DNA of 64,000 nucleotides from Onchocerca volvulus (GCA_000499405.2 HG738138.1:8492888-8556887), one strand, 5' to 3'; shown: positions 1 to 15,827, numbered from the stretch's first letter. The notes: generated by a model not told the origin, from the sequence alone. Numbers and translations: made by a program.

Positions 1-412
1 GAAAATTACTGGACACAAACTGTTTCAAAGCTTCATTCAGGTTACCAATCGGTTTCTTTTTAATGTCTTGAGATAAATTTTATCGTTTAAAAGATTAAAA
101 GATATGAAAATATTTTTAAAAAAAGTGTGCAAACTTGGTTTAATTTCTGTCATCAGGAAACTGTATAGAAAAATATACCTACTTAGGAAAATAAAGCATG
201 CTTCTGGAACACGAATTTAGTGGAAGCAATAAATTCCACAAAATATGTTGGCTATATCAAGCCATCAACACTGTTTATAACTTCAACGAACGAACAATAT
301 ATGCAAACATTACGCGATGCTTGGATTCGACGAATTTTGAAACCAGCGAAAGGATATCGAATCGAAATTCTCGGTAAACATTTTTAGAATATTTATCACT
401 GAATACATCCGT

Positions 413-443
<31 letters not shown>

Positions 444-3400
444 TAGACGACATTTGATTTTGAATATTGTTTGAATTCAAAAAGTCAGGGACTAGATTTT
501 CCTGTCATTTTTTTACTTCAACAGTTTCCAGCTTTTATTCGGAATAAATTTTTACGAAAGAATGCTGGAAATTTAAGCATAAGGTAAAAATGACTAGGAA
601 TCTGACAAGGTAATAGAAAAGCACTATAAGATGGAGTGGAAGTACGGATAAAAATAATGTCGTACATTTTATAATGAGTACCATGGGAAGATTGGGTTGA
701 GAGGGACGAGAAGTGAGCACCTGTCGAGAAATGAGACGTCTGGAGAAGCTTTCAACGAGAGGAAATTGAACACACCTGTTAGCATGAAATCCGAGATAAA
801 TAACGGATAGTGGATAAGTACCATAAAAGCATTACTTTTGCGTAAATTTACAAATGAAAACAGATGTGCACAACCATTAACGCTGCTCCTATCCATCTTA
901 TAACCTTCAAAATTCAAAGTCGTTTATCAAGCCTTCTCTACTTCACCACTGATCTTATCTCTGAGTGCTCGGAGATCAGTACCAAGATAGGACTAGAATT
1001 TTACGGTCGATGCATTCTTTTCCGAAAGTCTTGAAATTCTCATTTCCACTCAAAACTCAGTTAACAATTTGGGAAAAAAAAGCACGAGAAAGACAACCTG
1101 TAAAAAGCATGATCGAATAACTGTTGTAAAAGATAGTTCAGTTCTCAAAAATTTAATGAATTTCAACAAATTCTAAATATTCATAAATAACTCAAGGAAA
1201 ATTTGCGATTGATCAATTCTTCTCTTAATGCTTATCTCTGAGATCATTGTTTCTTGCTCTTGGAATGAAATGAAGACTAACTTGTGAGAATCATAATTAA
1301 CTTTAAATATCAGATCATGAAAAGTTAAAGAAACGATTATATTTCAGGCGATGTGGAAAATATTGGAATGCATAAGATTGATCAGATACATTTAGTACCA
1401 TTGCTGGATATTATTTGTAATACGATATTCAAAATGAATCAAAGTGGCCGTCCGGCAGTTCTGGATGTTTTGCAGGATGAGATTCGTAAAGAATATCCAA
1501 AAATAGAACCCCTCTCAACGAAGACATTTCGACAAGTCATTCAAACCCTCCTGAAACAGAAAATTTTGGAATATGACCTGGAACAACTGCATATCTGTTT
1601 CCCTCCTACAGCTCCTTATCACTCCATCAAAACCCCTCCTAAATGTACCGTAGAATGCCAGACTGGACAAAGTGTCGTGAACGGCTACGTTCCATCAAAT
1701 TCATTGAAAATCAAGAAAGGTCTATAAATATAATGCTGCTATTTAAAATTTGAGACAGGAAAAATTCGATCTAAACTTTAGAACTTCAATTGTTTTCATA
1801 AATTGCATAAATCCTGCAAGGACTTGCGGAGTTTAGGCAAAAAGGTGTTACTTGTGAGACATGAAAGCAAATAAAATAAGTGACTGCAATTGAACTAACT
1901 TTCTCCCTCTAATTCAGGTCTTTTGGCCAGATTGTTCATGAAAAAAGACAATCACCCAAAGCTAGCACAACTCAGCCGCAATTCCAGAAGCCCCTCAGGT
2001 CAACCGAAGCACCTCCAGTTGCCAATTGTCAGTGCTCAATCAAACAGCAGTGATGAGACATCTCCCGCAGCACAAAAGTAGTTTTCTTAGAGCTCTTCCT
2101 TGGAATATGGTCGTATTTTTTTCTGAATCTGCATTCTGCATGTAGCAAAAGTTGAGGTTCAGAAGGCCAGTTGAAGGTTTAGATCCAGTAAACTACTCGT
2201 GAAATTTTTTTTGTGACATGATGAGATCATGAAAGATACAGAAATTGTTGAGTTTGATCAGCTTGGAAATTCGCCCTCTTTATTATTTCAGCCACTAGTT
2301 ATGGTTGTCACGACTTTTGACACAGACGAATAATTCCCAGCTTTCATACAGTGAGAGATATTACTGATATGGTTATGAAGGAATTTGCTGAAAGTTGAAC
2401 AGCACAAATTATTTTGTTTTCCGAATATTGAAACGAGTAGAAAAACTGTAAATTTTCTCGATCGACTAAGGATGCGAAATAGTTGTCAGATCTCGATAGG
2501 AGGCTAATGTCAGGTCTCGATAGGGGGCTAATCTAAATTATATTGCGACACTAATTCCGGGAGCGTTTTATTTTGACTAAGGCATAATATAAAATATCTT
2601 CTCTTTCGGATGTTCAGCCTATTTGTTTTCACCTTGCCACTCTGCTACCTTAATTTCTATATTTACTCCCTCACTTTTGTCATGATTTCACAATATTGAA
2701 ACACTCTGCATGACTTTTCTTTCCATTTTTTTTTCAGATTCCACATATACGTGTGTGTTTGCTTGTCCATCTGTACATGTCTGTACTGTAAACTTATTCT
2801 TGTGAAAGCTTTTTTCCGATGAATTCCATTCCGGAATGGATATGTCTTCAGCGGAAAAAAATGTATATTTTCATTAATTTGCACGAAGTTTTTTTTCTCT
2901 CACTTTTCACTCTCAGCATGTCATTTGCCAAGTTTTCCTGTTTTCATTCGTAAACTTATAAACTAATGATATTTTATACTCCCTCCACATTTTCCCTCTT
3001 TTTTCTACTATGCCATGCTTTGTGGAATGTAATTCTACAACATCCAGAGATTTAATATCTTTCTCATTTATCATGTATTGTGTTGGGTACCGAATTTTAG
3101 TAAAGTTTTTTCTAAATCTTTTTATCTTCCATAAATATAGCACTAAGTCCTCAATCCTTTTTGCTGGCAATTCATAAAGTGTATCCATCTATGGATCTCT
3201 TGATCCGTATGATTTATTCTTGTGAACGACTTACTTTCAGTTCTATGAAGATTCAAAAAAGCATGTTTCTTTCCCTTCATTTTTCGTGCCTTTTTCTGTT
3301 CTCGCTTTTTCCTCAATGGTTTTACTTGAATTTCAAATAAGCATGGTCCATTCTTGAAGTCTGATACTTGATCTTAGAACCTAAAGAATACTAAATCTTC

Positions 3401-4062
3401 GATACTCTCAGTTCCAATGTGATTTATAACATTATCGTACTTGTAGCTATTTGCGAAGTTATGCTTTTGTTAGACGACCTTGAATTATTTCATGCTTTAC
3501 ACTAGAATTCTAGTGAATTCCACTGTCGGTTTCATGTGTTTATTTTTGAGTCTTGGAAATATAAGAATTTTACTGAAGAATGAAATATTTTAGGATAACA
3601 ACCAAAATATGTAAGAAGTTGACATAGTCTTTTTGCAGGATAAATTTACCCCATGAAAGCGAGTTTTGTCGAAGATGGACAAAAATGAACGATCAACACT
3701 TGCTGAATAATTTCAGTCCTGTGGATTCGCCGAAATATTTTCCATGCTTAACAAATTGTAGATGTATTAATAATAAAATCAGACGGAAAAGGAGAGCGCG
3801 AAGGAAGATAAATGAGCACGGTCAAACGTCAACTCCAGTTCCAAGGGGTTCTAATTTGGCATTTACGCTCTCCCCCATAATTACTGAAATTTCAAATGGC
3901 TTTTATAATAGCAGATCTGATGACGTCTTTCCTGAAGAACCGACTATAGTGAATCGAAATCATACGTATGTCAATATGTTGAGCAGTGAAAGTACGCAGT
4001 TTGAGGACATCACACAAGTTGAAAAGATTTTGCCGACAACTTTAAGTATTACTAATATTTGA
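1..4062 (+). CDS. ham-1: Storkhead-box winged-helix protein (HAM-1/STOX type), 5' end outside window
   Basis: Exons 1-40, 221-373, 1348-1719, 1918-2077 and 3639-4062 join in one frame and give about 382 residues before the TGA at 4060-4062. The core is the Storkhead-box winged helix in exon 1348-1719: HLVPLLDIICNTIF, then KTFRQVIQTLLKQKILEY, aligning with the human STOX1/STOX2 domain as I recall it. Exon 221-373 carries the conserved YVGYIKPSTL stretch. The last exon has Cys-rich CLTNCRCINN followed by the basic run RRKRRARRK, a possible nuclear signal. In C. elegans, HAM-1 acts in asymmetric neuroblast division; human STOX proteins are DNA-binding winged-helix factors. The start codon lies left of the window, and exon 1-40 rests mainly on phase agreement. 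Exon four can instead read through its donor to a TAG at 2079-2081, giving a shorter protein (see findings). The 1.56 kb intron 2078-3638 shows only a short tandem repeat. Confidence 0.85.
2485..2532. repeat. Two-copy 24-base tandem repeat in STOX intron
   Basis: Bases 2485-2508 and 2509-2532 are adjacent copies of one 24-base unit that begins gtcag and ends ggctaat, with two A/G differences. It lies in the last intron of the STOX gene. No function is apparent. Confidence 0.8.
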
Positions 4063-5911
4063 ATTATATCTATCTGTATTTCCATAACAAAATTGTACTT
4101 TTTGAAAATCTTTTATTGGAAACTGAATGAGTGAATATTGTTAAAATACTGGAAATTTAAAAGGAATCATGCTCAAAGATTTTATAGATTGCTCAAAACT
4201 TTGTTCGTGTCTTTTTGTATGGATTTTGTGATATTTCGAAAGCATTTGTTTGATGTGTTTATGGACTTATTGTTTCAAGGTGAAGCTTTTCAGTATCGCG
4301 TGAGCATAATTCCATTTTTTATTTAGGTGTATGAAATTTTTTTTAAGACTGTTCTTTTTCCACTATTTCCACAGTTATTTAATAAGTTTCAGTTGTTGCA
4401 TGAATGAACTTTATGTTTAAAAGAAACCGACCTCAGTACTAAATGGGAAATGAGGGATAAAGTCAAATTTGTTATAGGAATCGAATTCGTGAATTGAATT
4501 CTTTCTTAATGAATTATTTTGTTTAGGCAAGCTTGTTTCCTGTCGTATATAATTGATGCTTTTAGTTAATAATCTAAAAGATTTCTTGATCATCAGGACG
4601 TGGTCATTTTCTTTTTTTTTTTTTTGGTTGCAGTCGGGTTATATACCAGTAGTCTGTGTTTCGGAAAAGAAGTCGTGGTTTTGTACACTTCGCATTATTC
4701 GCGTTTTTGTCAGTCTTACCTCCATCTATTAATATACGATAAAATTTTCTCGGTTTGATTTTGAAGTTTTTGAGAATATAGGCATTTTACAGATGGAAAT
4801 TATCGATTTTTTTATATGGTTAAAGCATTTATGCCGAAAAACTTCGGCACAAATGTTTTGGTCGATGTTCTTGAAGTTGTAATACTCCGTGTAAATTAAA
4901 TAAAATTGTGATATGCTGTACAGGTTAAAGTAAGGAAAGCACTAAATTAACCAATACAACGCAACTTTTTTAAATGTTGTCGTTCTCCACATCTTAAAAT
5001 CTGGTTCCGCTAGAACTCAAAATTTTTTCTGATCTCATGAGAGGTTTTTATTCTTCAGTTTTTTCTTACTTCTGGAACATCAGACACGGTTGGTTTGTGT
5101 GCACTGTTATAATTTACTGCTGGAAGTTCGTTATCAGGTTTGAATTAATCCCTTATTTTTTTGTTAACAATAGTTTTACATAATGTCCTATATTCCTTTA
5201 ATAATTTCAAAGTTGTGGTTAACACGAAAGTTTACCAATCAATCAGCATGTCCTGTTTGAAATTTTGTGAGCGTATTTTGGTTGGTCCAACTGAATCATC
5301 AAAGTCAAGATACGTGAGATTCTTAGGTAGGATGATTGAAAGATATATTTGTAAAGTGGAACTTCATGATGAAGTGCTTAGATATGCATATATTCAAAGG
5401 GCAATAATAGTCGTGCTTCAAATGCTAGTTGCCTTTGCTCTGTTTTTAAGATTATTTCGAGTGTCTTAGCAGATTGCTTTGAACTCAAGCTGTATTCAGG
5501 AGATTTTAATTGTCCTAAGAGCAGATCGAAAGATATGTTGGGCTAAATGGTTGGAATAAAAAGTGCTGGATAATTTTCTGTTCCGCTGTCGATCTTTCAT
5601 CTTCAGTTAGTACATTGAAGACATTGTGAATTTTTTAAAATCTAAATGACGTCTAGGTCTTAATGAAGAAAATAACGTCAAAACTTTCTGTTGTTCAAGT
5701 ACTACTCACTTATAAACGATTATTTCTTAGTTTGTACCTTCTGAAGTTTCTAAACTTTGTTCGTACTGTTATTTGCTTTGCTAATCGTAATTTTTATTTG
5801 AAACGTATTTATAATGTGTTTTTGTTCATCGTGGTCACATTGTTAAGGGAAAATTTTTATACAAACAAGTTGTTTTTGGCTAGTGAAGCTAGTTTTATTG
5901 CTATTTCACTA
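4063..5911. other. Intergenic region between STOX and IPMK
   Basis: AT-rich sequence with a long T tract near 4611-4625. Apart from one possible small ORF at 5248-5469, I see no exon with recognisable protein similarity. The 3' UTR of the STOX gene and the promoter of IPMK must lie here. Confidence 0.6.
5248..5469 (+). CDS. Possible small membrane-anchored protein, unrecognised
   Basis: An uninterrupted ATG-started frame of 73 residues. It has a polar N-terminal half and one hydrophobic stretch near the C-terminus (AIIVVLQMLVAFALFLRLF), which could be a tail anchor. The ATG sits one base after CAG, the usual shape of a nematode trans-splice acceptor, and this is the main reason to list it. 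I recognise no family. In AT-rich DNA a frame of this length can occur by chance, so this is a weak call. Confidence 0.22.
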   Translation: MSCLKFCERILVGPTESSKSRYVRFLGRMIERYICKVELHDEVLRYAYIQRAIIVVLQMLVAFALFLRLFRVS

Positions 5912-8900
5912 ATGGTTGATAAACAAGCTAGCATCATGCAATTGCCAACATCGTACGAATGGTACCGGGAGCAAATTGCTGGACACCACCCGTCGGTGAT
6001 TAAGAATGGAGAGCATCAAATTGGTTCGTATCTTATTTTTTTTAATTGTAGAATTCTGATATTCAGAAAAATTGTAGGATTTCCTGCAAAACAATTTTCG
6101 GAATGAATGCTGATCTCAGCATAAAATTCCGGTCTGTTTACAAGATTTGCTTTTAGGACTTATAAAGAAGTTTGGTAGTGAAACGCTATTAAAACCTGTA
6201 CAGGAAGGTGTACGAGGAGTATGTGAGGTTTGTTTATTATAATTCCAACAAGTAATTAAAAGATTGCATTTATGGGTTTCATCCTTGTTTGCGATGATTA
6301 TTTAACTACAATGCTGGGTTTTTTTTTTTTTTTTTTTTTTGCTCCGATAAGCCTTTGAATCATTTGTTTACAAATGATACCTGATTCCATGTAACGCAAC
6401 TTTATTTGCTTCTCGCAGTAATAAGTGAACAGACAAACAGATGTATCAGTTTTCTATGGATATGAAAATCTGTGATGTATTCCACAAGTGACAAAAGACA
6501 TTGAAATAAGTGATTTGACTTCTTTAATAGTTTCAGATAGCATTCTATAACAGTTTGAAGCATCAGAACGATGAAAATGATGTCTTAACGGAATTTGCTC
6601 TATTCGTTCCAAAATTCCATGGGTTAAAAACTCTACGAGTGGGAGGGAAAGGTAACGAGTTAGTTTGAAAGAAATTTTCTTTTCGATTCAAGGAAATTAC
6701 GAAATACCTTTCTTTTTAAAGCTCTTTAGACGATGAGGATATGAATTTTCTTTTGTAATGTCACTTTTTTAATTGGTAGAGAATCGGAACAATGAAATAG
6801 AAATAGCGGGAGTAAGACTTTGGATATAAGAAGAGGGATGGAAGATTAAAAAAAAGTTTATTCATTAATAAATCTTTCAATACCAATTTGTTCAAGTTTA
6901 CATAGACATATTCAAAATTTGAGAAATGGAATTTATCGTTATGGAAGATTTAACCTATCATTATAAGTATCCGTGCATTATGGATATCAAAATGGGTAAA
7001 GTTACCTATGATCCAAGTGCAACAAAAGCGAAGAAATTATCCGAAGCGGTGAAATATCCTGAACAAGAAGTACTTGGCTTCCGTTTAACTGGTTATCGGG
7101 TATAAATTATGTTATGGTTCATTTCTTATAAATACAGACATTTCAGTAATTCTTAATAATCTATTTTTGAACCTAAAAAAGTGCTAATATTTGAATTGTT
7201 TTATGAAAATTTTTTTATTCCTTGTTTAGAAATAATGATATGAGAAATCAAATAATTAATAGTTGAACAAAATGGAGCTTTTTTGATGAATAATTCATAT
7301 TTCTAACCTCTCCTAATGACCTTTTAATTATGTGCTAATCTCTAAGGACATTCTGTGGAAACCTTATCTCATTGTTTGAGTGATACAGCTGCTCTTTGGA
7401 GGTAAGTGTGGACAACCTATAATCTTCATTGGCATTCAAATTGTCCACATTACTTTTCACTCAAAAACAAATCATGACAATGTTGAATAATGATAAATCC
7501 CTGGAAAAAAATGGAATTTTTGGAATTAATTTTGAAAAAAGGAATTTTTCTGGAGTAAGCATTATTTTTTTAAAGAAATCTGTATTCACGCTTTTTTTTT
7601 TCTTAAGATGCATTTTGGTTGCCGCGAAAATGATGTACGAGTTCGTGACAAACAGTGGGGGAGGTCCAGGAATATGGAAAATATCGCTGAAGGTTTGTTC
7701 CTCCGTAAACATTTTAAATTCATTTTTTTGCGGAAATTGGTAAAGAATAATATGATTTAAGATGCTAAGCCTTTTTTTTTATTACCAGCTGAAAGGAAAT
7801 CTTTAAGATTTAAATTTCGCTGGCGATTTTAAGTATGAATAGATTTCTCCAAGTTTTTAAATTTCCTTTAACAATAATAATATACAAGGATTTGTCTTAG
7901 TTTTACAACCACTTTATCCTGTCAGAAGCATTTCTAAGCATAGCGAGTGAAAGTTTGCAACTAAAAAATGAATGAACAACAGCTGGAATGGGATGATTCA
8001 TGTAAAAATAGCAGATGCCAGTGAATTTGAAGCTATTGAACTTTTTAATTAGTGTCCCATCAAGCAAATTTGAATTAAGTTTGCTTGAAAAAAAAAAATG
8101 CTCAATTTGGCAAAGTATGATTGAAGACCATTTGGTCATTATTTAATGATATTTTTGGTGAGGGAACTGATTTGAACCCAAACTTTCCTTGTTACGGTCT
8201 TCCGAATAATCATTGTATTACAAATCACGCAAACAATACTTAGCATTTCCATTTGCTTGCTGAATAAATCTGATTTATCTGATAAAAGAACTCTAAAGAT
8301 AGCCATATCACCGAATTATTTTTTTTCCCAAACTAATATCATCGATAATGTGTTTCGGAAGAATTCGTGAATTTCTAAATTTTTCAATCTTAAAATTTTT
8401 TTTTTTGCTGGCTATATATTCCATTAAGCTATCATCTAGTTCATTATACTATTTTTCGTAGCAGAAGTTTCCCATATTTATTTACAGTTCTAGAAATTTT
8501 TGAAAAAGTTGTACATATGAATCTATGTGTTCGAAAATTTTTTGAGATCTATTATAATTTCTTTTTTTTTTTCTTTTTTGCAGCTTTTTGTGAATTTTTA
8601 TCTGGAAGGCTAATGGAAAAAAGTTTCGTGGCGAGACAGACATTGGAACAATTATGTAAGCTTCGAAAATGGTTCAGTTCACAACGGGTATTTTATTTGG
8701 TGTTTCAAATTTTATAGTTTCACCAAAAATTCCTAAAAATAGATTAATTTGATATCAACTAGTCAGAATCAAGCATCGTAGCTTTATGGTCTTAACAGTA
8801 AGTTTCAAATAATGGCTTATCAGGTTTGAATCTTATCTAATGCTCGGGAATTTTTCATATAGTTTATGTTTTGTGTAGTCTTGCATCCAGGAATGATAAA

Positions 8901-9178
8901 AATATTCAGCAGTAAATGTCAGAATTTAATAAATTATGATTTTTCAGATTTATCATTTCTATGCTTCATCCATTTTGCTTATTTATGAAGCATGTATGGA
9001 ACGACCACCAAACGTTTTTGTTAAACTGATCGATTTCTCTCATGTTTTTCCCGCAAACGGCGCTGTAGATCACAATTATTTGTTTGGCCTAAATAATGTG
9101 ATTAATATAGTCGAGAAATGTCAGGATTCATTCGATTCTGGATCCTACAGAATAGCCTTGAATTCCGGAATTAATTGA
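5912..9178 (+). CDS. ipmk-1: Inositol polyphosphate multikinase
   Basis: Seven exons (5912-6023, 6157-6227, 6537-6651, 6924-7099, 7608-7692, 8584-8687, 8948-9178) join without a frame break into 297 residues. Family marks in order: QIAGHH near residue 20, the inositol-kinase signature PCIMDIKMG (residues 116-124, PxxxDxKxG form), DKQWGRS, the helix ending LRKWFSSQR, then FYASSILLIYE and the metal-binding LIDFSH (residues 248-253). These enzymes phosphorylate inositol tris- and tetrakisphosphates and, in animals, PIP2. The length is near the catalytic core of the family, without the long insert of mammalian IPMK. The frame is open upstream to another ATG at 5663, but that extension is hydrophobic and unlike the family, so I start at 5912 (5936 is also possible). 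The last residues continue about 45 beyond the IDF motif. Confidence 0.92.
7347..7401 (+). other. Possible cryptic (poison) exon in IPMK intron 4
   Basis: A 55-base segment has an AG acceptor on its left and a near-ideal donor GAG|GTAAGT on its right. Entered in the phase left by exon 6924-7099, it meets a TGA after ten codons. It is not needed for the enzyme, since 7099 joins 7608 in frame. It may be spliced in rarely or be a chance match. Confidence 0.3.
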
Positions 9179-11746
9179 AGGCAGCATTTCTGGATTTTGA
9201 GATTAATTATGTTGGTTTCAAAATTTTCTGTTACTGTTTTGTACAATTTGATGAACCATTAGCTTTATAAATTTTATTTTTGTTTTGGGTTGTAGCTTAC
9301 TTTCTGGGATTTGTTGTCTTCTTTACCTACCGACAGCCTAATCATAGCATGGATACTGAAATTAGCTAATGCCAAAGAAACCACAGACAAAATGCATAAT
9401 TACTTTCTGCACACAAAGATCAGAATAAAATGAGAAAAGCATTCTTTGCACTGCAAAGAGCGGATTTTTTTGATTCGAAGGATACATGTCATATATTAAT
9501 GTGACGTCATCTCTTCCGAAAAGGAACGTGGCTCAGAACTACACTGCAATGACATTTCACGAAAATTCGTGCAATATGATGTGTAATATGAAAAGCTCAA
9601 TCTGAGGAATTTCCAAAATTTTTATGTTTTATATCTTTACTTTCCTAATGTTAGAGTTTGGACGATTACGATACTTCAGGTTGTTTTAACTTGAAATGCT
9701 GTATATTCATCAACAATGAATTCTGAACAAATTTATATTTCAATTTTCGTTAATTTTAAATAATTTTCAAATAATTAGCCAAATGAATATCCATAGGCTT
9801 TGAAGCGATGCGTAGTTAAAACCGGTCTGGTTGGGATAACTTGGTCTAATTCTTATCCTATCATTTAAGAAAAAATTGTTTTTGCTAGTAATTAATTGGC
9901 ATTAATATGATGTGGTGCAAATGAAGTAGCTACGATGTTGAAAAGTTGGTGTGAGATCTGTGAGGAAGGGGCGAAGAAGAGGGGATGAACCGAATAATTT
10001 ATTGCATATGGAAGTAGCGAAAGTATCGTGGTGAAGTTCTTGAAAGCATGACTCGGTGATGTTGTTGATAATTGAACGATTAGTTGAAAGACTTCCGTTT
10101 TTCTCTTAACATTTCTTTTTTGTCACGAATTTCTTCTCTTGTCGCTGAAAGATTATTCATGAAAATGCAATGTTTATAATGCTTGAATTTGGTATCAGGT
10201 TTTCATAACATCTTAGAAGTCATATTTTAGTGAAACAAAAAAAGACTATTGAAAAGAGTAACTCAAAAGGCCCTATTTTGTGACTTAAAATTGTCCGAAC
10301 GTACAAAAAGAGTTTCACAATGTGAAGTACGTGACTAGTTTTTGTATTACTCTTTTGTGTTTTGGCATGATTCGTGGGAAATCTATGACTGCGGAATTTG
10401 ATTACAATGCGAAAACATGGCCAAAAGGCTCGCGAATCAAGGTTACATGTTACTATTTGCGAAGCTTACTACAATTCTTCAAAAACCAAGTTTCCAAACT
10501 ACTTGCTAAGATTGAGAACGGAATAGTTGAAAAAAGAAGTCGTGGCATCTGGAGCTCAGTGGGACTGTAGTTTTTACTTGCCAAACTTTGCCAAGTTTAA
10601 CTGAAATTCTTGCTTCGAATTCTATTTTGGTTTGTAAATTACCTGGAAGTACTATTTAGCTGCAACGCTGCGAATAGACCTTGAAGTTGAGGCTTTGCAG
10701 TCAGTATCTTTGCTTGTTGTCTTTCTGATGAGAAGTGGCTGGAGTTTTGTAGCTGAAATTTTTCCAACATTATTGAGGGTGTTTCCATGGGTGAGTTTGT
10801 GTGGTGTATTGTGGCTTAAACAGGGGGGTTTGAAGTTCCACTGGTTTGACTCAAATCAAGCTCTTTTATTGGTTCAATGTCCAATCCTTGAAATGCTACT
10901 TCCTTGCTAAAATTCAGCTTCATTTTCTCCCGGCTGTTGGTTTCGTAATATTCCTTTTCTGCCTTCGTTTTTCTGATTGTTAGGAATTCAGTTGCATGCC
11001 ATTACTTGGTTTGTTGTTTACCACTGATGGTTCCAAAGATTTTATTCTAGGATCCAAAGCAGTAGCAGGAACCTTGGTACTAATTACAAGTAATTGGGGC
11101 AGAATATTCTGTTCCATTTTTTTTAATGGGAAATATCGAGGCAAACGTGAGGGAAATGGATCACCCAAACTCAGAGGAATATAAGAAGATTTCATTTGTA
11201 AGCTACTTTGTCATGTTTTATAATATGTCAGTTTTTGTAGGCTTGAAAATCGATTGTGGAGTTTTCCGTTAATTGAAATCTGGCTTCCTTTGCATGAATT
11301 TAGCCTCTTTTCTTTCAATTGTCCGTCTGCTTCTCTTGCATCGTTCAAAGTAGAACATTGTTTTTGGAAACTTGACCTCGCATTGGGTACATACTCGAAT
11401 GAATCTCTTGAAATATACGGGATATTCTAGCCCTCAAATTTTTTGATTCGTTCACAGATTGGTTAGATTGTTGATGGTATAAACGTTCTGACATTCGCTA
11501 GTTAACATAGGTATTATTTTCGTCATTTTCTATAGCTTTTTAGAATATATCTCGTTGAATTCAATATTTCAATATTATTATCTCATTATCATCATGTGCA
11601 TTATAGTGAGATTTCTAGAACACTGTAGAATTATAAATAAAGGACCAATTGAGATTTCGTGGGAGAAGTAGAAATTTTCAGTTTAAAAATCTGGGAATTT
11701 GAATTAGAGTTCATATGCTATCGTTTTATACGGAGCCATTTTTCAG
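9179..11746. other. Region between IPMK and MAPKAP kinase
   Basis: This 2.6 kb stretch holds the IPMK 3' UTR and presumably the promoter and first exon(s) of the downstream kinase. I could not identify those exons. Short open frames at 10322-10570 and 10996-11184 lack family similarity and good splice context. Confidence 0.5.
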
Positions 11747-14355
<2,609 letters not shown>

Positions 14356-15827
14356 AAAGAGAATAGTCCATAATTATATGAGTCATCTGTTACCATCGTT
14401 TGCCTTTTTCAAGTGTTCTGTCCTCGAAACAGTAGTGTGAATTCCATATTATTGAATTGTTAAATGTTCCATTTGTAATTACAATATATGTTTAACAGTT
14501 TCTTTTTTTTTTTTGTAAGCTCTATTTGGAGCCTTTTTTACTTAATGCTGTGTATAAGTAGCTGTTCTTGCAAGGTTGTGAAAAGTGCCTTAAAGAGAAT
14601 ACCGCTGATGTAAAAGAACAGAAGTACATATAAATGTTTTAACAGGATTTAATATGCATGTTATCATGTCATCGACTGACTGCTATTATTGTTATCGTTT
14701 TTTTTTTTTTTTTCTAAATCGTATAGCGAATAATTGTTGTTATATGCTTCTGCAACTTCTCTTTTGTTTGTGATGTAAAATCAGTGATGGGTATAGACAA
14801 CTCTCTTAAGCGGAAGCAATAAGTAATTTGACTTTTTTTTGGATTTGTTCAAATTTTCCTTGTCTGAATGGACTTGTGGGAATATTCGGTGATCTGTGTA
14901 TGGTTTGATGCTTCCTCGGTAATTCTTTTCAAATGTGTGAGGTATCGTTTAATGATATGTTATATGCAGTGATTGTAGATTTGGATTATATGGCGACAGG
15001 CAATGGTGAGTGAAATAATGTGCAATAGATGTGAATTTGAATTCAGTGAAAATTGATAGGGAATGGCTGCTTTACTAACAATACACATAAATATTCTCAC
15101 CATGTGTTTCTTTACAGCCCAGTGATGCATTTTCGTTAGAATTTGTCTGAACCTCCCGTCGGCAAAATTCGAGAATTATAATATAAGCAAGTAGTGATAA
15201 AATTCAAGAAGCGCGTAGTTTCAAATGGACCAGTAAGCCGACTAAACATGTTTACTGCCAAAAGAATAAGCAGAAGGATAAACATGTTTACCACCAAATG
15301 GAAAAATATGTTTATTAACAATGGATAAACATGTTTGTCGCCGAAACGATAAACATGTTTAACCTCAAAATGCTCCGATCAACAGGTAAACAAGGCGAGG
15401 TCGGCTAATCATGAGGTGACAAATAGGAGATCAGGAAAGAAGGAGCCCCGAAAGGATATAAGGATCAGATTTTGGAATAGGATGGGTTTTCGAACAAGAT
15501 TCTTTATTACGAGTTCTGAAGAACAGTCTTCTACATTAGTTTCTGAAGTGATGTAAGACGATACAGCGACAGTTTCAACAGATCGACAATCTAGGATGAA
15601 TATTCTCTCCATCAGCAAAGGAAGAATAACCCTGTGATCAAATATCTTGGATATTCTTCCACAATTGTTTGTATTACATGGGAAGATATAATCTTCCATA
15701 GATCAATAAAACTTTATTACTAAAGGACTCATTTTTGTCGCATTAATTCGAAAGTAACTTTTCCAACATATTGGTACCACAAGCTGAGAAAGTGTAGGAC
15801 ACCCCAATAATAAACGTTGAACCGACA
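14356..15827. other. Intergenic region between MAPKAPK and SEC24
   Basis: It holds the kinase 3' UTR, T tracts near 14503 and 14698, and the cluster of forkhead-like palindromes listed separately. An open minus-strand frame at 15409-15699 has no recognisable content. Confidence 0.6.
15243..15393. promoter_or_regulatory. Cluster of forkhead-like palindromes upstream of SEC24
   Basis: The 12-base palindrome TAAACATGTTTA occurs exactly at 15243-15254, 15279-15290 and 15350-15361. A one-base variant is at 15326-15337 and a weaker copy is near 15304-15314. A separate GTAAACAA lies at 15386-15393. Several copies contain TGTTTAC, the reverse of the GTAAACA core bound by FOXO/DAF-16 and other forkhead proteins. 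The bases between copies are also loosely alike, so this may be a decayed minisatellite. The array lies about 430-580 bases before the first SEC24 exon. Confidence 0.5.

Noticed and set aside
5663..5911. In-frame upstream extension of IPMK from an ATG at 5663
   Set aside because: The 83 extra residues are hydrophobic and AT-driven, unlike any IPMK N-terminus. The family similarity begins only after 5912.
10322..10570. 82-codon ORF between IPMK and the kinase
   Set aside because: It opens with GTG rather than ATG, has no similarity and no splice signals that tie it to a neighbour.
15409..15699. 96-residue minus-strand ORF upstream of SEC24
   Set aside because: No recognisable domain, no acceptor near its ATG, and composition expected of chance frames.
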